Shown one piece after another: positions 1 to 7,999 of a DNA stretch of 64,000 nt. The notes beneath the pieces were generated by a model. The model did not search any database. It saw nothing but the letters and a program-made list of their open reading frames with translations, and was not told where the DNA came from. Both the position numbers and the translations under genes were made by a program. How positions within the stretch are numbered: position 1 is the stretch's first letter; each line of letters opens with the position of its first letter. Source of the stretch: Paenibacillus sp. FSL R10-2734 (GTDB lineage Bacteria; Bacillota; Bacilli; Paenibacillales; Paenibacillaceae); contig NZ_CP150170.1 in the NCBI RefSeq assembly GCF_037963865.1, forward strand, positions 806,001 through 870,000, in the 5' to 3' direction.

Positions 1-34
1 ATTTATATTTCGTTCACGTTTTATTAATTTTTAA

Positions 35-50
35 TGTGATTCAACGCACA
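35..50 (+). promoter_or_regulatory. Possible FNR/CRP-type box upstream of hmp
   Basis: TGTGA, six bases, then GCACA: one mismatch from the FNR/CRP-family consensus TGTGA-N6-TCACA. It lies about 70 bases before the hmp start, with a TATAAG -10-like hexamer at 81-86. Oxygen- or NO-responsive control of hmp is common in Bacillota. The match is imperfect and its spacing to the -10 is not the canonical -41.5, so this is only a candidate. Confidence 0.3.
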
Positions 51-120
51 CTCTCCCATATGCAGCATCTATATGCTTTTTATAAGGTAATTATTTCACT
101 GTAGAAGAGGGGTTATTTAT

Positions 121-1326
121 ATGTTAGATCAGCAGACGATTGATATCATAAAATCAACGGTACCGGTATTACAGGTTCATGGAACAACCATTACTACTGT
201 CTTCTATGGCATGTTATTTGAAAATCATCCAGAGCTATTAAATATATTTAATCATGCCAACCAGCGGCAAGGGAAACAGCAGACAGCACTTGCTAACGCA
301 GTACTTGCAGCGGCCGTTAATATTGATCAGCTAGGAAATATTTTGCCTGTGGTAAAGCAGATTGCAGAGAAGCATCGAGCACTAGGTGTATTGCCTGAGC
401 ATTATCCTATCGTGGGCGAGACCCTGTTAGCTGCGATTGGGCAAGTGCTTGGCGATGCGGCAACGCCGGAAATTATAGGTGCATGGGCCAAGGCGTATGG
501 TGTGATCGCAGATGCTTTTATTGGTGTCGAAGAAGAGAAGTATCGTGAAGCTGCCGAAGCTCCGGGTGGTTGGAGTGGATTTAGAAATTTTGTTGTGACT
601 AAGAAGGTTAAAGAAAGCGAGCTTATTACTTCCTTCTACCTCTCTCCAGAGGATGGAGGGGAAATAGCTTCATACTTGCCGGGTCAGTACATCACGGTTC
701 GTGTTCAGCCAGCTGGCGAGGAATACACCCATGTTCGCCATTACAGCTTGTCCAGTGCGCCAGGAAATCCTTATTACCGTATCACAGTTAAACGGGAAGG
801 CGAAGGGATCGATAAACCGGCAGGTGTCGTATCCACTTATCTGCATGATGTCATCCAAGTGGGATCTAAATTGGAAGTGGGCTCCCCAGCTGGTGATTTC
901 GTACTGGATCAGAGTAGTGATATTCCGGTGGTTCTAATCAGTGGGGGTGTGGGGTTAACTCCAATGGTAAGTATGCTGGAGACAATAATTACTGCACAGC
1001 CAGAACGCAAGGTAACATATATTCATGCAGCCATCAATGGAAGCTTGCATGCTATGAAAGATAGGTTGGCGGAGTTAGACCAATCTCATCCTGCTTTACG
1101 CTCCTATGTATGTTATGAATCTCCAGTTAAAGGAGATACGTTCAATAAATCCGGTTATATTGATTTATCTTGGCTGCAAGAGGTGGCAGACGTAAACTCT
1201 GAATTCTATTTCTGTGGACCTACCCCTTTTATGAAGGCAATCTATAAGGCCCTTAAGGAATGGAAGGTACCTGATGAGAGAATTCATTTTGAATTCTTCG
1301 GTCCAGCCGGCAGTTTAGAAGCATAA
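121..1326 (+). CDS. hmp: Flavohaemoglobin / nitric oxide dioxygenase
   Basis: A 401-residue flavohaemoglobin of full family length. It oxidises NO to nitrate with O2 and NAD(P)H in the cytoplasm. Residues 1 to about 140 form the globin domain, with the proximal-His region at EKHRALGV. The FAD domain follows (GQYITVRV, then RHYSLSSAP), and then the NAD(P)H domain (GGVGLTPM and FCGPTPFM). The ATG at 121 is preceded by AGAGGGG at 8-base spacing. The gene stands alone and ends in a bidirectional terminator. A nitric oxide synthase gene lies 3.7 kb downstream on the same strand, so protection against self-made NO is a reasonable inference but not shown by the sequence. Identification is secure. 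Confidence 0.97.
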   Translation: MLDQQTIDIIKSTVPVLQVHGTTITTVFYGMLFENHPELLNIFNHANQRQGKQQTALANAVLAAAVNIDQLGNILPVVKQIAEKHRALGVLPEHYPIVGETLLAAIGQVLGDAATPEIIGAWAKAYGVIADAFIGVEEEKYREAAEAPGGWSGFRNFVVTKKVKESELITSFYLSPEDGGEIASYLPGQYITVRVQPAGEEYTHVRHYSLSSAPGNPYYRITVKREGEGIDKPAGVVSTYLHDVIQVGSKLEVGSPAGDFVLDQSSDIPVVLISGGVGLTPMVSMLETIITAQPERKVTYIHAAINGSLHAMKDRLAELDQSHPALRSYVCYESPVKGDTFNKSGYIDLSWLQEVADVNSEFYFCGPTPFMKAIYKALKEWKVPDERIHFEFFGPAGSLEA

Positions 1327-1336
1327 TAGTTAGATC

Positions 1337-1377
1337 AAAAAGAGCGTCTCAGTCATTAAGACTGGGACGCTCTTTTT
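1337..1377. terminator. Bidirectional intrinsic terminator
   Basis: A long inverted repeat (AAAAAGAGCGTC ... GACGCTCTTTTT) with A- and U-runs on both sides. It lies between the convergent hmp and stalk-domain genes and can serve both. Confidence 0.9.
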
Positions 1378-1389
1378 ATGAGTTAAGAC

Positions 1390-2496
1390 TTATTTGAAGG
1401 CGGCAAAAGGGTTAGTACCCTTAGGTAGTATTGAACTGAAATTAAATGTGTACGTAGGAATTCCAGCTGCATAAGGAGCAAGTTCATATTGTTGGTAGAA
1501 GATTACAATACCGCTCTCAGAAACGAAGAAGTTTGGTTTTTCTGTTAGTCCACCAGGTGCATCCGGAAAAGCTAGCTCCTTGGTGCTTTCCTTCAACATT
1601 TTATCTAGTTTTTGTTTGTAGTTTGGTTCTGCCTTAAGCAGGTCTTTCAGTTCTATTTGCTTACCATCCTTCAGCGAGAAGGTATGTCCCTCGCGCACAG
1701 TGCCGCCGTGTGCTCCACCGGTATACTCGTATTGATCAGTCACAATACTAAGCACACCTTCTCGGTTAAAGGAGACAACATAAGTTTGAGAGAAGTCATA
1801 TTTATTCTCTACAGTGCCATCTCTACGGCTAGCTTGCTCTTCGCTATTTGAGACGAACTGTTCAGCCTGTTTCTTGAAGGTAGCATTAATCTTAGTTTGA
1901 ACTTCCTCTGTTAGCCCGCTAATTTTTGGATACTGTACTTTAATACTAGCATTCTTGTTGCTCTTGTCTAAGATTTCAGAGGTGATTTTGATGTCATTCA
2001 TCACTTTTTTACTTAGATCAAGCGATTTCAGTGTAGGATTATATACGCCTTGCACTCCTAAATAATCAGATAACAGTTTAAACGGAACATACAAGCGGTT
2101 GTTAATCATCTTCACTTCATGATTTCCGGTCATGCTATAAATGTAATATCCGTTCAAATCTGTGCTGACGCCATAGTCAGAGACCTCCATGTTCAGTTTC
2201 ATCGAGTCGCTGCCTACACTGTAAGTCTTTGTGGTTGAATTATAATTAATGGCAAGGCCTAAAGCGTCCCGTAGCACGGTTAAAGGAATCATGGTGTTGC
2301 CGTCTACTATTTTCGCTTGCTGCGTTAAGGTTTGACCTTTATATTTAAGCACCACAGAGGGTTGTTGTACGGCTTGTTTAACCGTTTTGGTTCCGGTAGT
2401 TGCGGCTTGAACAGAATTTGCTCCGATGAGGCCCGAACCTCCAAGTAATACTCCAGTAGCTAATATAGCAGATGTCCATTTCATAGTTTTATTCAT
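1390..2496 (-). CDS. Secreted stalk-domain protein with DUF4163/DUF3298-type C-terminus
   Basis: About 368 residues from the chosen start, beginning MNKTMKWTSA with a signal peptide ending near VQAA. An in-frame upstream start exists at 2577. I prefer 2496 because AAGGAG sits 9-10 bases before it and the signal peptide starts there. The N-terminal half is a copper-amine-oxidase-N-like (stalk) domain, seen in VVLKYKGQ, MIPLTVLRDALG and LYVPFKLLSDYLG. The C-terminal half resembles the DUF4163 plus DUF3298 region of RsiV and PdaC, with the typical YTGGAHGG motif near a FSLKDGKQIELKDLL segment. In RsiV this region binds lysozyme. Here there is no transmembrane or anti-sigma part, so the role (cell-wall binding?) is unknown. 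Confidence 0.8.
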   Translation of the reverse strand: MNKTMKWTSAILATGVLLGGSGLIGANSVQAATTGTKTVKQAVQQPSVVLKYKGQTLTQQAKIVDGNTMIPLTVLRDALGLAINYNSTTKTYSVGSDSMKLNMEVSDYGVSTDLNGYYIYSMTGNHEVKMINNRLYVPFKLLSDYLGVQGVYNPTLKSLDLSKKVMNDIKITSEILDKSNKNASIKVQYPKISGLTEEVQTKINATFKKQAEQFVSNSEEQASRRDGTVENKYDFSQTYVVSFNREGVLSIVTDQYEYTGGAHGGTVREGHTFSLKDGKQIELKDLLKAEPNYKQKLDKMLKESTKELAFPDAPGGLTEKPNFFVSESGIVIFYQQYELAPYAAGIPTYTFNFSSILPKGTNPFAAFK

Positions 2497-2706
2497 GATT
2501 ATATTTCTCCTTCCCAATAATGGGCTTGTATGTAGTTTGATGTGTTTTTTTTCTCTATCACTCTTACGATTATACATAAGCTACTAATAGATTTGGTTAC
2601 ATCTGGGGTTACAGTGTTGTTGCATTAAGTGGGAAAAAACATAAAGTTTTTAACGATTTTTTAACCTGCGGGTGTATTCTTCTTAACCGTTATCAAATGC
2701 TGTGAA

Positions 2707-3567
2707 TCAATAGTTGGTTCTCAAAGTAATTACGGTAAGCTCGGGACGACAATTAAACCGTATAGGCATACGGGTCACTCCAATCCCACGTGTAGTATAG
2801 ACCTGAAGCCGACTATTCGGGAGCTGGTATAATCCATTTGAATATTTACTGCCGTGAGGCGGGGTATACAAAGCACCTACAAGTGGGAGTCGCACTTGCC
2901 CTCCGTGACTATGGCCTGACAATTGCAGATCTATGGGGAGCTCACGATATTCATCGGCAAAATCAGGCTCATGAGCAAGAAGTATGGTACACGCCTCATC
3001 AGGGATATGAAGCAGAGCCTGATTAATATCTGCTTTGCCGACCCATGGATCATCTACTCCAGCTAGATAAAGCTCCTCCGCCTCTTTTTTTAAGACAACA
3101 TGCTCATTATGAAGTACGTGAAAGCCAGATTTCGCTAACCCCTTCGTTACAGCCTTTCGAGTGCCAAAAGCGTCATGGTTACCTAACACAGCGTATTGTC
3201 CAAAGGGTGCCCGCAGCTGTGAAAACAAGGCTATAGCGTCAGAAATATACTCGGCAGAATGATCTAATAGATCCCCGGTGAAGCAAATCAGATCTGGATT
3301 AACATGTTGAATTTGCTGCACTAACTCCGTCAAGGCTTCAGACCTCGAATACACTCCTAAATGTAAATCACTGAAATGAACGATACGAAATCTATCGAAT
3401 GTCGGAGGGAGTAGAGGCAGTGTTATATCTATATGTTTAATTTCAAGCCAGTAGGGCTCAACCCAGTGTGAATAGATGCCGGAAGCACCAGCTGTTCCAA
3501 GCAGCCCCAGCGTCACTTGAGCACTTTTTTTCAGAAATTGGCGTCTGCTAATAGGTTTAGTATTCAT
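2707..3567 (-). CDS. Tat-exported metallophosphoesterase (YkuE-like)
   Basis: 286 residues. The N-terminus SRRQFLKKS followed by a hydrophobic stretch is a twin-arginine signal, so the protein is probably exported folded with its metals. Calcineurin-type motifs are complete and in order: FSDLHLG, GDLLDH, GNHDAF, LAHEPD and SGHSHGGQ. They supply the His/Asp/Asn ligands of a two-metal site. The nearest described relatives are B. subtilis YkuE and E. coli YaeI; a cell-envelope phosphodiester or phospholipid substrate is likely but unproven. The start codon lies just downstream of a perfect 19-base palindrome that includes the ribosome binding site. Confidence 0.88.
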   Translation of the reverse strand: MNTKPISRRQFLKKSAQVTLGLLGTAGASGIYSHWVEPYWLEIKHIDITLPLLPPTFDRFRIVHFSDLHLGVYSRSEALTELVQQIQHVNPDLICFTGDLLDHSAEYISDAIALFSQLRAPFGQYAVLGNHDAFGTRKAVTKGLAKSGFHVLHNEHVVLKKEAEELYLAGVDDPWVGKADINQALLHIPDEACTILLAHEPDFADEYRELPIDLQLSGHSHGGQVRLPLVGALYTPPHGSKYSNGLYQLPNSRLQVYTTRGIGVTRMPIRFNCRPELTVITLRTNY

Positions 3568-3571
3568 GAAC

Positions 3572-3590
3572 CAATCCTACAGTAGGATTG
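3572..3590 (-). promoter_or_regulatory. Perfect palindrome overlapping the phosphoesterase RBS
   Basis: CAATCCTAC, one base, GTAGGATTG: a perfect 9+1+9 inverted repeat ending five bases before the start codon at 3567 on the minus strand. The only Shine-Dalgarno-like AGGA lies inside the proximal arm. It could fold to hide the RBS or serve as an operator. Confidence 0.5.
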
Positions 3591-3673
3591 TTACTCTAAT
3601 ATGACAATATTCATTATGTAACCCTTTGTGTCGATAAACTTACATATACATTTTATTTATGGGAGATGAAACG

Positions 3674-4495
3674 ATGAGTATTATCGATGCCTTAGTCCTC
3701 GCAGCACCTTACTTCAAAAAAATTCACTCGCAAGATATTATGATCGGTATTACGGACAGGGAAATCTTCCAGTATTATTCTCCAAGTGATGCCATTGATT
3801 TTGGACTGGTCAAAGGAAGTCCGATCCCACCTGAAGACCTAACGCTTTCAAATGGGTTGAAAGGCGAGGTTAGTTTTAACCGGATTCCAGCAGAAATTTA
3901 TGGATCTCCTGTGATTTCAACATGTGTGCCTATATATGGAATAGACAACGAAGTGGTAGGGGTATTTGCAATTGCCTACACACTGGAGAACGAGAATAAG
4001 CTTGAGGTCTTCACCGACGAGATTAATGGGATAAGCAGCCACTTAATGGACATGGTTCAGAGTGTAGCTGCACAATCTGAAGAATTATCGGCCACCTCTC
4101 AGCAAATATTAGATAATACACGTAGAGCGGTAACGGAGTCTCAAGAAGTGAATAAGGTTACTGGCTTCATTCGTGAGATTTCTGAGCAGACGAACCTGCT
4201 TGGACTAAATGCGGCCATCGAAGCTGCACGTGTAGGTGAACAGGGGGCGGGTTTTGGCGTTGTGGCTAAAGAAGTGCGTAAACTCTCTGTCAACACCAAA
4301 GAAGCGACCCATCATATTGAAAAATCGCTGAGCGATGTTCAAAAGTCCATTAAACAGATGGAGCTAGAAATTGAAGCGATCTCCGCTTCTTCACACGCAC
4401 AAGCAGAACTGGTCACCGAATTCAGCGGGGTGATTGAACGCTTGAATAAAGCCAGCAAAGAAATGACTACTTTTATGCAATCCATTATTCAATAA
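3674..4495 (+). CDS. Soluble methyl-accepting chemotaxis-type protein
   Basis: 273 residues from the ATG at 3674. GGAGATG lies ideally before it, whereas the in-frame ATG at 3659 overlaps that ribosome binding site. There is no transmembrane segment or signal peptide, so the protein is cytoplasmic. Residues 1 to about 115 look like a small PAS/Cache-like sensor fold (IGITDREIFQYYSP, then VVGVFAIAYTLE). The rest is a short coiled-coil signalling domain whose hairpin tip (EQTNLLGLNAAIEAARVGEQ then GFGVVAKEVRKL) matches the CheA/CheW-contacting region of chemoreceptors. The coiled coil is much shorter than in a full receptor. It lies between hmp and nos. The ligand is unknown. Confidence 0.88.
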   Translation: MSIIDALVLAAPYFKKIHSQDIMIGITDREIFQYYSPSDAIDFGLVKGSPIPPEDLTLSNGLKGEVSFNRIPAEIYGSPVISTCVPIYGIDNEVVGVFAIAYTLENENKLEVFTDEINGISSHLMDMVQSVAAQSEELSATSQQILDNTRRAVTESQEVNKVTGFIREISEQTNLLGLNAAIEAARVGEQGAGFGVVAKEVRKLSVNTKEATHHIEKSLSDVQKSIKQMELEIEAISASSHAQAELVTEFSGVIERLNKASKEMTTFMQSIIQ

Positions 4496-4574
4496 GATGT
4501 AATGCATAAAGTTACTTAACCTAAACCATGCTAGAAGGGAACAGGCGCATTTCAGAAGGGAGCGAATTTCATTT

Positions 4575-4853
4575 ATGAAACAGCCCGATTCCAGTCTGCA
4601 AGCGAATGACAATGTAACTCAAGCCAAAAATTCTTTGGGTAAGCTTCATTTCTCTGTCTCACAGGCACTTAGTCATCCAACAGAACAGACTTTGGCACAG
4701 GCTGAGAACCGTCTGGCGCATACCGAACAGGCGATTCTGCAAGCTCGGGATTCATTAGGCCCCCAAGGTGTGGAGTTGGCTGAAGAACTGCTGGCTGAGG
4801 ATAAGAGTAGACTTGCCTCATTGAATCAGCAAGGGAAACGTTCTGAACGCTAA
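4575..4853 (+). CDS. Small hypothetical helical protein
   Basis: A 92-residue, highly charged and Gln/Ala-rich protein with no signal peptide, membrane segment or cysteine. Heptad-like Ala/Leu spacing over residues 15-85 predicts a helical hairpin or coiled coil. It follows the chemoreceptor-like gene by 79 bases with its own AAGGGAG about 12 bases before the ATG, and a strong terminator follows at 4867-4897. I do not recognise the family and assign no function. The codon use looks like that of its neighbours and the reading frame is clean, so I think it is real. Confidence 0.65.
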   Translation: MKQPDSSLQANDNVTQAKNSLGKLHFSVSQALSHPTEQTLAQAENRLAHTEQAILQARDSLGPQGVELAEELLAEDKSRLASLNQQGKRSER

Positions 4854-4866
4854 ATGTTCCTGCTAC

Positions 4867-4897
4867 AACCCGTGAAGCTTAGTCGCTTCACGGGTTG
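4867..4897 (+). terminator. Intrinsic terminator
   Basis: AACCCGTGAAGC, a 6-base loop, GCTTCACGGGTT: a perfect 12-bp stem. The U-run is weak. Confidence 0.8.
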
Positions 4898-4993
4898 TTC
4901 TCGTGTGCTATTCCCTTAAGGATGTGGCTTAGGAGTGTGGATGGTATACTGGATTGAAGGCTCTAGCAAGAGCTTGGATGGGAGATAAACGAT

Positions 4994-6115
4994 ATGAATG
5001 GTAAGGACATCGAAGAGTTAACCCGGCAGGCGGAAGCTTTTATTCGACAGTGTTACGCTGAACTAGATAAGACTGAAGCTGAGATGGATCATCGCATCCA
5101 AGCCGTACATGAAGAAATCAATCAATCAGGGAGTTACACACATACAACGGAAGAACTGGCTCATGGGGCAAGAATGGCTTGGCGTCACAATAGCCGCTGC
5201 ATTGGCCGTCTTTTTTGGCAGTCCATTGAGCTTATTGATGAACGCCAAGCAGAGACTGAGGAGCAAGTCGCTGAAGCTTTGCTGCGACACCTGGAGAAGG
5301 CGAACAACGGAGGCCGTATTCGTCCACTCATCACCGTCTTTCGCAGCGGGGAAGAGCCATCTCGGAGGATTCGGATTTGGAATCATCAATTGATCCGTTA
5401 CGCTGGATACCCTGGCGATGCTGAACGCGAACGCGCTGGTGATCCGGCATCGGATGAATTTACGAAAGTGTGCCTGCAACTAGGCTGGCAGGGAACAGGG
5501 GGTAATTATGATGTGTTGCCACTGGTGATCAGTATTGGCAGCGGGCAGCCTCACCTATTTCCTATTCCCCATCACCTCATTCAGGAGGTGCCATTAACGC
5601 ATCCTGAGATTGAAACCTTTGCTGAGCTTCAGCTCCGTTGGTATTCGGTGCCGATCATTTCAGATATGCAGCTGGAAATCGGGGGGATATTATACACGGC
5701 GGCTCCTTTTAATGGTTGGTATATGGAGACTGAGATTGGCTCGCGTAACTTTGGGGATACCGGACGATACAACGCTCTGCCAGCTGTAGCTGATCTGATG
5801 GGGCTTGATCGCTCCAGCAACACAACCCTATGGAAAGATCGGGCGCTTCTTGAGCTGAACCGTGCAGTGCTGCATTCCTTTAAGCAAGCAGGAGTCAGTA
5901 TTGTTGATCATCATACGGCAGCCGATCAATTTGTGCGATTCCAGGAGCAGGAGCAAGGACATGGGCGTCAGGTTTCGGGACGCTGGTCATGGCTAATCCC
6001 CCCTATGTCGCCCTCGTCTACACCTATTTGGCATGACCATACGTTGAAAGAATATGATTACAGCCCTCGTTTCCTTTATCAACGATCACCTGCTGCCACC
6101 TGTCCTTTTCACTAG
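4994..6115 (+). CDS. nos: Bacterial nitric oxide synthase oxygenase
   Basis: 373 residues, the usual length for oxygenase-only bacterial NOS. These enzymes oxidise arginine to citrulline and NO using a tetrahydropterin and borrowed reductase partners. The haem thiolate is Cys69 in WRHNSRCIGR. Other family segments are present: FNGWYMETEIGSRNFGD (substrate-binding Glu), YNALPAVADLMGL, and the C-terminal SWLIPPMSP pterin/dimer region. There is no attached flavin reductase domain and none in the immediate neighbourhood. The ATG follows GGGAGATAAACGAT. In Bacillus, NO made this way protects against oxidative stress and some antibiotics. The NO-consuming Hmp is encoded nearby. Confidence 0.95.
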   Translation: MNGKDIEELTRQAEAFIRQCYAELDKTEAEMDHRIQAVHEEINQSGSYTHTTEELAHGARMAWRHNSRCIGRLFWQSIELIDERQAETEEQVAEALLRHLEKANNGGRIRPLITVFRSGEEPSRRIRIWNHQLIRYAGYPGDAERERAGDPASDEFTKVCLQLGWQGTGGNYDVLPLVISIGSGQPHLFPIPHHLIQEVPLTHPEIETFAELQLRWYSVPIISDMQLEIGGILYTAAPFNGWYMETEIGSRNFGDTGRYNALPAVADLMGLDRSSNTTLWKDRALLELNRAVLHSFKQAGVSIVDHHTAADQFVRFQEQEQGHGRQVSGRWSWLIPPMSPSSTPIWHDHTLKEYDYSPRFLYQRSPAATCPFH

Positions 6116-6203
6116 CAACCGAAGGCAATATAGGATCGCCAAGAATGATATACCGATGTGCTGCAGATTCAATTCTGGAGCCGTATTGCGAACGATTCAG
6201 CTT

Positions 6204-6245
6204 AAAAAGCGCCAAGTTTCCCTACTAAGGAAACTGGCGCTTTTT
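6204..6245. terminator. Bidirectional terminator between nos and tetR-type gene
   Basis: AAAAAGCGCCAAGTTTCC pairs with GGAAACTGGCGCTTTTT (one bulge). A- and U-runs flank the stem on both sides. The stop codon of the minus-strand TetR gene (6244-6246) lies in the right-hand run. Confidence 0.88.
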
Positions 6246-6885
6246 AGGCTTTTAAATGATCTAGAAAAATCTGTTTTAGAAGCTCAAGCTGATCGTCGGA
6301 GTCTAAATCCGATTCCAGCAGGAGAATATTCTTCTTCATCGTTAGTTTTCTGGAAAAGAGAGCAAAGCTGTTCATGAGCGTGATTAAGGTCTCTTTCACG
6401 GGAAGACCTGCACGAATAGAGCCGTCTTCTATCCCATTTTGAATGATTCTGGAGTATTCATGCCAAATCTTACGGTTGAGTGCATTGAAATTCAGAACAT
6501 CCTCAACAGGCTCACTTGAGTGTGAGGCGTAGCTTTCGAAATTCACCATAAAGATAATGCTTAAATTATTCTGATCCTGAATAAAGAAATCAAATAATTT
6601 CTCAATCTTTTCAATACAGGTAAGCGGCAAGTCAGCTACGTATTTGAAATAATCGAGCATCGGTTCGAGCATTCGGGTGGCCACGGCCACGATAAGCTTT
6701 TCTTTTCTAGGAAAATATCGAAATAGCGTCGCAATCCCGATATTTGCTTCAGTTGCGACATCTTGCATCGTCGACTTCTCAATACCTTTTTGCGAAAATA
6801 TTCGTTCTGCTGATTCGAGAATCGTACATAATCGTTGCTGTTTACCATCGGATCGTTCTTTTTCATAGCGTGCTTTAGGATTCAT
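6244..6885 (-). CDS. TetR-family transcriptional regulator
   Basis: 213 residues. The N-terminal DNA-binding domain reads ILESAERIFSQKGIEKSTMQ, then EANIGIATLFRYFPRKEKL, the TetR helix-turn-helix with its recognition helix. The remaining roughly 150 residues are an all-helical ligand-binding and dimerisation region that I cannot assign to a ligand class. The gene diverges from a short-chain dehydrogenase gene. The 188-base gap contains overlapping palindromes around 7002-7026, so it most likely represses itself and the dehydrogenase. The ligand is unknown. Confidence 0.92.
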   Translation of the reverse strand: MNPKARYEKERSDGKQQRLCTILESAERIFSQKGIEKSTMQDVATEANIGIATLFRYFPRKEKLIVAVATRMLEPMLDYFKYVADLPLTCIEKIEKLFDFFIQDQNNLSIIFMVNFESYASHSSEPVEDVLNFNALNRKIWHEYSRIIQNGIEDGSIRAGLPVKETLITLMNSFALFSRKLTMKKNILLLESDLDSDDQLELLKQIFLDHLKA

Positions 6886-7001
6886 GAGGGATAGACCCTT
6901 CCATTTTTTGATTAGGTTCTTTAATTATTAGTATTATATCCACCGTTTATTGGATTAAGCAAGGAGTGGTTGTAGTTATTTCGTAAAAATGATATGATAA
7001 A

Positions 7002-7026
7002 TATCACGGTGATAGTGTGACTATCA
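7002..7026. promoter_or_regulatory. Operator candidate between tetR-type and SDR genes
   Basis: Two overlapping perfect palindromes, TATCAC-G-GTGATA (7002-7014) and TGATAGT-GTG-ACTATCA (7010-7026). The motif ATATCAC recurs at 7041-7047. The position, about 50-70 bases before the dehydrogenase start in a divergent gap, is what a TetR operator would occupy. This is inferred from symmetry and context. Confidence 0.6.
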
Positions 7027-7073
7027 TCACTCGATTTATTATATCACAATACGATTATAGAGGAGACTTAAAT

Positions 7074-7826
7074 ATGAATCGTCTAACTAATAAAGTAGCA
7101 ATTATTACAGGTGCAGGCAGTGGCATGGGACGTGAAGAAGCCCTTTTGTTGTCCAAAGAGGGCGCTACAGTTGTAGCAACGGATATTAACGAAGCTGCAG
7201 TACAAGCGGTTGTGAAGGAAATCGAAGCCAATGGTGGACAAGCAGCAGCTTATGCACATAATGTAGCTTCCGAAGAAGACTGGATCAAGGTCGTAGAAGA
7301 TGTAATTAGCAAGTTTGGGAAAATCGACATTCTGGTAAATAATGCAGGGATCTCGTTCCCAGTTCAATTGCTCGAATCTACTGTTGATCAATGGAACAAA
7401 GTAATGAACATTAACGTGAGCAGCGTATTCCTCGGCATGAAGCATGTTGTTCCTCAAATGAAGAACAATAAAGGTGGTTCCATCGTTAATATTTCATCCA
7501 TCGCAGGCTTGACTGGCAGCAGCGGTGCGGGTGCTTATACAGCTTCTAAAGGTGCAGTTCGTATGCTAAGTAAAGCGGCTGCTGTAGACTTTGGTAAAGA
7601 TAACATTCGCGTGAACTCTGTTCACCCAGGATTTATCGAAACACCAATGAGCGCTGAATTCGTAAATGACGAAAGAATGCACAGCTTCTTTATGTCTCAG
7701 ACTGCCTTGCCACGTGTTGGACGTGCTGCTGAAGTAGCGGAAGCTGTTCTGTTCTTGGCTTCTGACGAAGCTTCTTACATTACAGGTGTTGAGCTACCTG
7801 TTGATGGCGGAGTCGTAGCTAAATAA
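7074..7826 (+). CDS. Short-chain dehydrogenase/reductase
   Basis: 250 residues from the ATG at 7074, which follows AGGAGACTTAAAT. An upstream in-frame start at 7017 lies inside the operator and is unlikely. It is a classical SDR: the nucleotide-binding TGAGSGMG motif, NNAG in VNNAGIS, catalytic Ser in ISSIAG, and YTASK with the catalytic Tyr and Lys. The C-terminal VDGGVV is also typical. The acidic residue after beta-2 (VVATDINE) favours NAD over NADP. Relatives act on 3-oxoacyl groups, steroids or sugars. The substrate cannot be told from sequence. It is probably induced through the divergent TetR regulator. Confidence 0.93.
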   Translation: MNRLTNKVAIITGAGSGMGREEALLLSKEGATVVATDINEAAVQAVVKEIEANGGQAAAYAHNVASEEDWIKVVEDVISKFGKIDILVNNAGISFPVQLLESTVDQWNKVMNINVSSVFLGMKHVVPQMKNNKGGSIVNISSIAGLTGSSGAGAYTASKGAVRMLSKAAAVDFGKDNIRVNSVHPGFIETPMSAEFVNDERMHSFFMSQTALPRVGRAAEVAEAVLFLASDEASYITGVELPVDGGVVAK

Positions 7827-7852
7827 TCAATTTCTAAATAGGCAACACTAAG

Positions 7853-7900
7853 AAAGCCGTCTCATGCGTAGATTCTATCTACACGTGGGGCGGCTTTTTT
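7853..7900 (+). terminator. Intrinsic terminator after SDR gene
   Basis: A long imperfect hairpin from AAAGCCG to CGGCTTTTTT, with GTAGAT/ATCTAC at its tip and a U-run. Confidence 0.85.
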
Positions 7901-7999
7901 GCGTTCTAGGCGTCTCGTTAAGCACTCAAGTAACGCTTGATATACAAAATTAATAGTAATAGATACACTGAAATCATCATAAACGAGGAGGAGATTTCA

